Assembly (NCBI GenBank): GCA_913009205.1
Contig: CAJVYC010000006.1
Span: 62,001 to 126,000 of the forward strand
Source of the DNA: an uncultured Fluviicola sp.
Lineage (GTDB): Bacteria > Bacteroidota > Bacteroidia > Flavobacteriales_D > Crocinitomicaceae
DNA length: 64,000 bases
Direction of reading: 5' to 3'
The position numbers were made by a program, and so were the translations under genes. Positions 61,360 through 64,000 of the stretch are shown in pieces; positions within the stretch are counted from its first letter, which is position 1; each line of letters starts with the position of its first letter. The notes beneath the pieces were generated by a model. It saw only the letters and a program-made list of their open reading frames with translations. It did not search any database and had not been told where the DNA came from.

Positions 61360-62040
61360 ATGATCTCATTTTTTCGTTATTTGTTCATGATCCTATGGAC
61401 AATATTTTGTATCAGCCTAAGCTTGGTACTAATGCTCATTCTTTTTAACAGGTCTATTCCGTTGAAAATGGCAAGAACGTTTTGGTCTTCAGGTGTTTTA
61501 AAACTTGCGGGGGTTCAATCAATATCGACAGTAGGGTTAGATAATATTAATTTAGAGAAAACATATGTTGTTGCCTCCAATCATCTTTCTTATTTAGATA
61601 TCCCACTTCTTTGTAAAGTCTTGCCGTTCAATCTCTATTTCGTGGCAAAAAAGCAAATCAAAAGTGTTCCTTTTTTAGGATGGTACATGATGCTAACAGG
61701 GATGTTCTTCATTGATAGAAAAAACAAGAATAAAACCATGGAAAGTTTTACTTCTGTTGGGAAACGAATAAAAGAGGGAAAAAGTATCTTAATTTTTCCT
61801 GAAGGAACAAGAAGTAAAACGGGATCTATTGGAGAGTTAAAAAAAGGAGCATTTGTTCTTGCGTCAAAAGCTGGAGTGGGTATTCTTCCAATAAAAATTA
61901 CAGGAACAGGTAAAATATGGAACGTTAAACATGGGACTCTTAAGCCTGGTAATGTTACTGTTGAAATATTGAAAAGTTTGCCGACAAGTAGCGTTCAAAG
62001 TCTAGCTTTGAATACGAAAATTGCCCTTACAAATGCCTAG
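61360..62040 (+). CDS. plsC: 1-acyl-sn-glycerol-3-phosphate acyltransferase (PlsC-like)
   Basis: The 226-residue product has an N-terminal membrane helix (FRYLFMILWTIFCISLSLVLMLILF) and the acyltransferase motifs NHLSYLDIP (H-x4-D, motif I), GMFFIDRKNKN (motif II) and FPEGTRSKTG (motif III), then KAGVGILPIKITGT (motif IV). It makes phosphatidic acid from lysophosphatidic acid at the inner membrane. It is 14 bp after the desaturase gene and probably cotranscribed. It may be the main PlsC or one of several paralogues. Confidence 0.92.
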   Translation: MISFFRYLFMILWTIFCISLSLVLMLILFNRSIPLKMARTFWSSGVLKLAGVQSISTVGLDNINLEKTYVVASNHLSYLDIPLLCKVLPFNLYFVAKKQIKSVPFLGWYMMLTGMFFIDRKNKNKTMESFTSVGKRIKEGKSILIFPEGTRSKTGSIGELKKGAFVLASKAGVGILPIKITGTGKIWNVKHGTLKPGNVTVEILKSLPTSSVQSLALNTKIALTNA

Positions 62041-62046
62041 ATAGAG

Positions 62047-62550
62047 TTACCGCTTGATCATTCGAACCGCTCCGACATGCTCTCTTGCGATAACATTAAC
62101 GAAATACACCAATAATTTGAACAATTCAATTGATCAAACCTATTTTTTTCAATTAACCTTCCGGTAACAACAGTCACTGTGACTTGAACCTCAGGACCTT
62201 ACAGATCAAATTTCACTGTAAATATTCCTGAAGTAGGGCTTGGATATAGACTCCAATTTCAATCAAAATGATTTTCATTAATGCTAACGCTCGTGGGTGT
62301 AAAACAAATTGAGGGGTCGCTGTACCATCTTGTTGTTACAATCACAACATATCCTCAGTTGGCGTAAATTATTGTCCAGTTTCGCCTACAATAGGTTAAC
62401 CATCTACGTAATTGATCCATTAATCTTTCGTACTTCCGTTAAGATGTTGTTGGCATCAAATAACCCATCCGATTCGTAGTTATTTAGTAGGCTATTTCTT
62501 TTAGAAATAAAGGAGGTTACAAAATTGATATTCTCCATTTTTATTCTCAT
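62047..62550 (-). pseudogene. Decayed end of a T9SS type A cargo gene
   Basis: Minus-strand fragments in several frames read, in order, TTRWYSDPSICFTPTSVSIN, LYPSPTSGIFTVKFDL-stop-GPEVQVTVTVVTGRLIEKN, and finally VYFVNVIAREHVGAVRMIKR then TAA at 62047-62049. This is the characteristic T9SS type A sorting domain (YPNPTSG start, GVYFVxV end), with at least one in-frame stop and two frame changes. Upstream, DG-stop-PIVGETGQ-stop-FTPTED matches the Ig-like repeat found before such domains. A 48-codon open frame (62404-62550) could be part of the same remnant or a new small ORF. The gene is not functional as written. Confidence 0.75.
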
Positions 62551-62628
62551 CTATTTTGTATTGAAAGCTCCCTATTCTTGTTAACCTAAAATAAATCACT
62601 CTTTCTTTTCGCTACAAATAAGGCCCCT

Positions 62629-63300
62629 TTAAGTTTTCTTTTTCACACCTGGGATAAAATCTTTTAAATAGAATGGTTCCCAATAGGCAACATCTACGAA
62701 ATTTTCATCTTGGAATTTTTGATAGGCCAATTGTACTTGCCCTTTTGCCGAAGACTTAATAGTCTTATCAATAGAACAGTTGCGTCCTCCCCAAATTTCA
62801 ATCAATTTTTCCGCCCCGTCACCGAAATAAACGAAGGGCTCAAAGTTGCGGTATGAATCTTCATCGATGATGTCTGCGGTAATTTCTTTTAATGCCACTG
62901 CGCTTTCATTAACGAATAAGTTGTATGCTTCCATTCGTCGTGCATCTATCAAGGCACATAAATTTGTATCTAAGTGCGTTTTTTTGGCTTGTTCTGTCAA
63001 TGATGTCAAAGCATCAATTGCGATAAGCGGAATTTTCAAAGCGTAACAAAGTCCTTTTGCTGTTGCTGCTCCAATTCTCAACCCTGTATAAGAGCCAGGA
63101 CCGCTTGCCACAGAAATTGCTGCAAGATCTTTCAGTTCGATATTGGCTGCTGCAATAACATCTTGAACAAAAATCGTGAGGTTCTCACCGTGAGAGTAGC
63201 CGTCTTCTTCAAGTTCTTTGATCGCTAAGAGTTCGCCATTATTTGACACAGCAACAGAACATACTTTTGTTGCGGTTTCTAAATGTAAAATATAACCCAT
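62629..63300 (-). CDS. tsaB: tRNA threonylcarbamoyladenosine synthesis protein TsaB
   Basis: TsaB supports TsaD in making t6A37 on tRNAs that read ANN codons. The 223-residue product starts at the ATG at 63300 with the ASKHA fold N-terminus MGYILHLETATKVCSVAVSN, then YSHGENLTIFVQDVIAAAN and the conserved ISVASGPGSYTGLRIGAATAKGLCYALKIPLIAID. Length is normal. The stop of the preceding gene overlaps the ATG (TAATG), so translation is coupled. tsaD and tsaE are not in this window. Confidence 0.95.
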   Translation of the reverse strand: MGYILHLETATKVCSVAVSNNGELLAIKELEEDGYSHGENLTIFVQDVIAAANIELKDLAAISVASGPGSYTGLRIGAATAKGLCYALKIPLIAIDALTSLTEQAKKTHLDTNLCALIDARRMEAYNLFVNESAVALKEITADIIDEDSYRNFEPFVYFGDGAEKLIEIWGGRNCSIDKTIKSSAKGQVQLAYQKFQDENFVDVAYWEPFYLKDFIPGVKKKT

Positions 63301-63704
63301 TAGATATCTTTCTCCGCATTTGCTGGATCGTCCCAATTTTTAGGATTGACACAGAAATCATGTTCTAATTCCAGCACTGCACCAACTGTTTTGTATTTGA
63401 ACCAATTTTTTTCCCAAATATAGGCCAAATCAACAGCTTCAGAAGCAACAGTGCCGTCTGATTTTTTGAATTCAACAACAACCTCATAGTAATTCTCATA
63501 ACCTGTATGACGAACTGCTACAGAAAGAACTTTCACTTTTTCGGGCTTTACCATTGAGCAACATCCGCAGAAGAAATAAATGGATGCCATTTTTTCAATT
63601 TTCTCTTTTGCTTGCTCAGCCTGAGTCTTTGTAATGTAAGCCAACTGATCTGCTTTTGAAACAAATGAAATCAATAAGGCAAATGTAAAAATCAATTTTT
63701 TCAT
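63300..63704 (-). CDS. Small secreted protein with a Cys-rich motif, function unknown
   Basis: The 134-residue product has a signal peptide (MKKLIFTFALLISFVSKA). The mature part contains FFCGCCSMVKPEKVKVL, a C-x-C-C motif that could bind metal or form disulfides, and a further Cys near the end (HDFCVNPKNW). The rest is beta-rich (YYEVVVEFKKSDGTVASEAVDLAYIW). I do not recognise the family. It is sandwiched between a response regulator gene (4-bp overlap) and tsaB (3-bp overlap), so all three share a transcript. Confidence 0.75.
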   Translation of the reverse strand: MKKLIFTFALLISFVSKADQLAYITKTQAEQAKEKIEKMASIYFFCGCCSMVKPEKVKVLSVAVRHTGYENYYEVVVEFKKSDGTVASEAVDLAYIWEKNWFKYKTVGAVLELEHDFCVNPKNWDDPANAEKDI

Positions 63705-64000
63705 TCTTGAACTTCTAATTTGAATCCAATTCCATGGATATTTGCTATCTGAATACGTTCGTCTTCCTTGAGATACTTTCGAAGTTTTGTGATAAAAACA
63801 TCCAAGCTTCTGCCAACGAAATAATCATCCTGTCCCCAAACGCCTGTCAAAACGATTTCTCTCGCAACGACTTGATTTATGAAGCGACACAGAATACTTA
63901 AAATCTGAGCTTCTTTCTTGGTTAAGGTCTTTTGAAAATTGGCGTGTTTTAATTCGAAATTGATCGTGTCAAAAATATAGTCACCGATTTTAATTTCAGA
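63701..64000 (-). CDS. Partial OmpR-type response regulator, C-terminal end
   Basis: The 99 visible residues (frame open to the window edge, stop TGA at 63701-63703) form a winged-helix DNA-binding domain of the OmpR/PhoB kind. It includes NFELKHANFQKTLTKKEAQILSILC, then VVAREIVLTGVWGQDDYFVGRSLDVFITKLRKYL and ending IQIANIHGIGFKLEV. The receiver domain lies outside the window. The stop overlaps the next start (ATGA). The cognate histidine kinase is not visible. Confidence 0.92.
   Translation of the reverse strand, partial: SEIKIGDYIFDTINFELKHANFQKTLTKKEAQILSILCRFINQVVAREIVLTGVWGQDDYFVGRSLDVFITKLRKYLKEDERIQIANIHGIGFKLEVQE

Noticed and set aside
1-64000. tRNA/rRNA genes, CRISPR arrays, phage genes or transposases
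   Set aside because: None recognised on either strand; short tRNA genes cannot be fully excluded without a covariance search.

Overview
The window comes from a chromosome of a Bacteroidota bacterium, most likely Flavobacteriales and close to the Fluviicola/Crocinitomix type. The evidence is a type IX secretion system (T9SS) pair porV-porU, a GldA ABC ATPase, proteins with T9SS type A and type B sorting domains, a fused alpha/beta 2-oxoacid dehydrogenase E1, a DAHP synthase-chorismate mutase fusion, and ten perfect copies of the Bacteroidota -7 promoter box (TAnnTTTG) just upstream of gene starts. No tRNA, rRNA, CRISPR array, phage or intact insertion sequence was seen.

Layout. 1-2024: a partial coiled-coil membrane protein, purS and pssA. 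2163-8473: porV-porU. 8556-17276: a GAF/PP2C phosphatase with an lpxD homologue, an asparagine-synthase-like protein, fused E1 and a dipeptidyl peptidase IV. 17408-26991: a small unknown protein, a hotdog thioesterase, and a fatty-acid degradation locus (MarR regulator, FadN-type bifunctional protein, thiolase, acyl-CoA dehydrogenase) interrupted by a helicase and a glycosidase. 27591-34071: small secreted proteins, rnhB, a membrane-anchored unknown and a DUF5723/TSP3/OmpA protein. 34170-37161: SRPBCC protein, lnt, ECF sigma factor and mini anti-sigma factor. 37151-43337: secreted unknown, purB, EI24 protein, TPR/PD40 protein and truA. 43561-48102: a 1513-residue T9SS type B cargo protein. 48163-50004: an AT-rich accessory patch with a 44-codon gene, a decayed TonB-like gene, a 61-bp inverted repeat and two DoxX-like genes. 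50005-55734: gldA-tyrS, then rsgA, dtd and several nucleotide-sanitising hydrolases. 56060-58405: an FkbM-like methyltransferase and a CotH protein. 58678-60337: the DAHP synthase gene behind an apparent attenuator, then a trpA-like remnant. 60455-64000: desaturase, plsC, a decayed T9SS cargo gene, tsaB and the C-terminal end of a response regulator.

Two regulatory observations stand out. First, the DAHP synthase-chorismate mutase gene is preceded on its own strand by an 18-codon ORF ending ...FILWWSTIFY, then a perfect 13-bp hairpin with a T run. This is the layout of a leader-peptide attenuator sensing aromatic amino acids. Second, a palindrome TATGC(A/G)TGCATA, with matching flanks and a -7 box, occurs upstream of both fadN and the acyl-CoA dehydrogenase gene. 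It is a strong candidate operator for the MarR protein encoded beside fadN.

Gene decay is visible at three places (TonB-like, trpA-like and T9SS cargo remnants), all in long gaps between intact genes.
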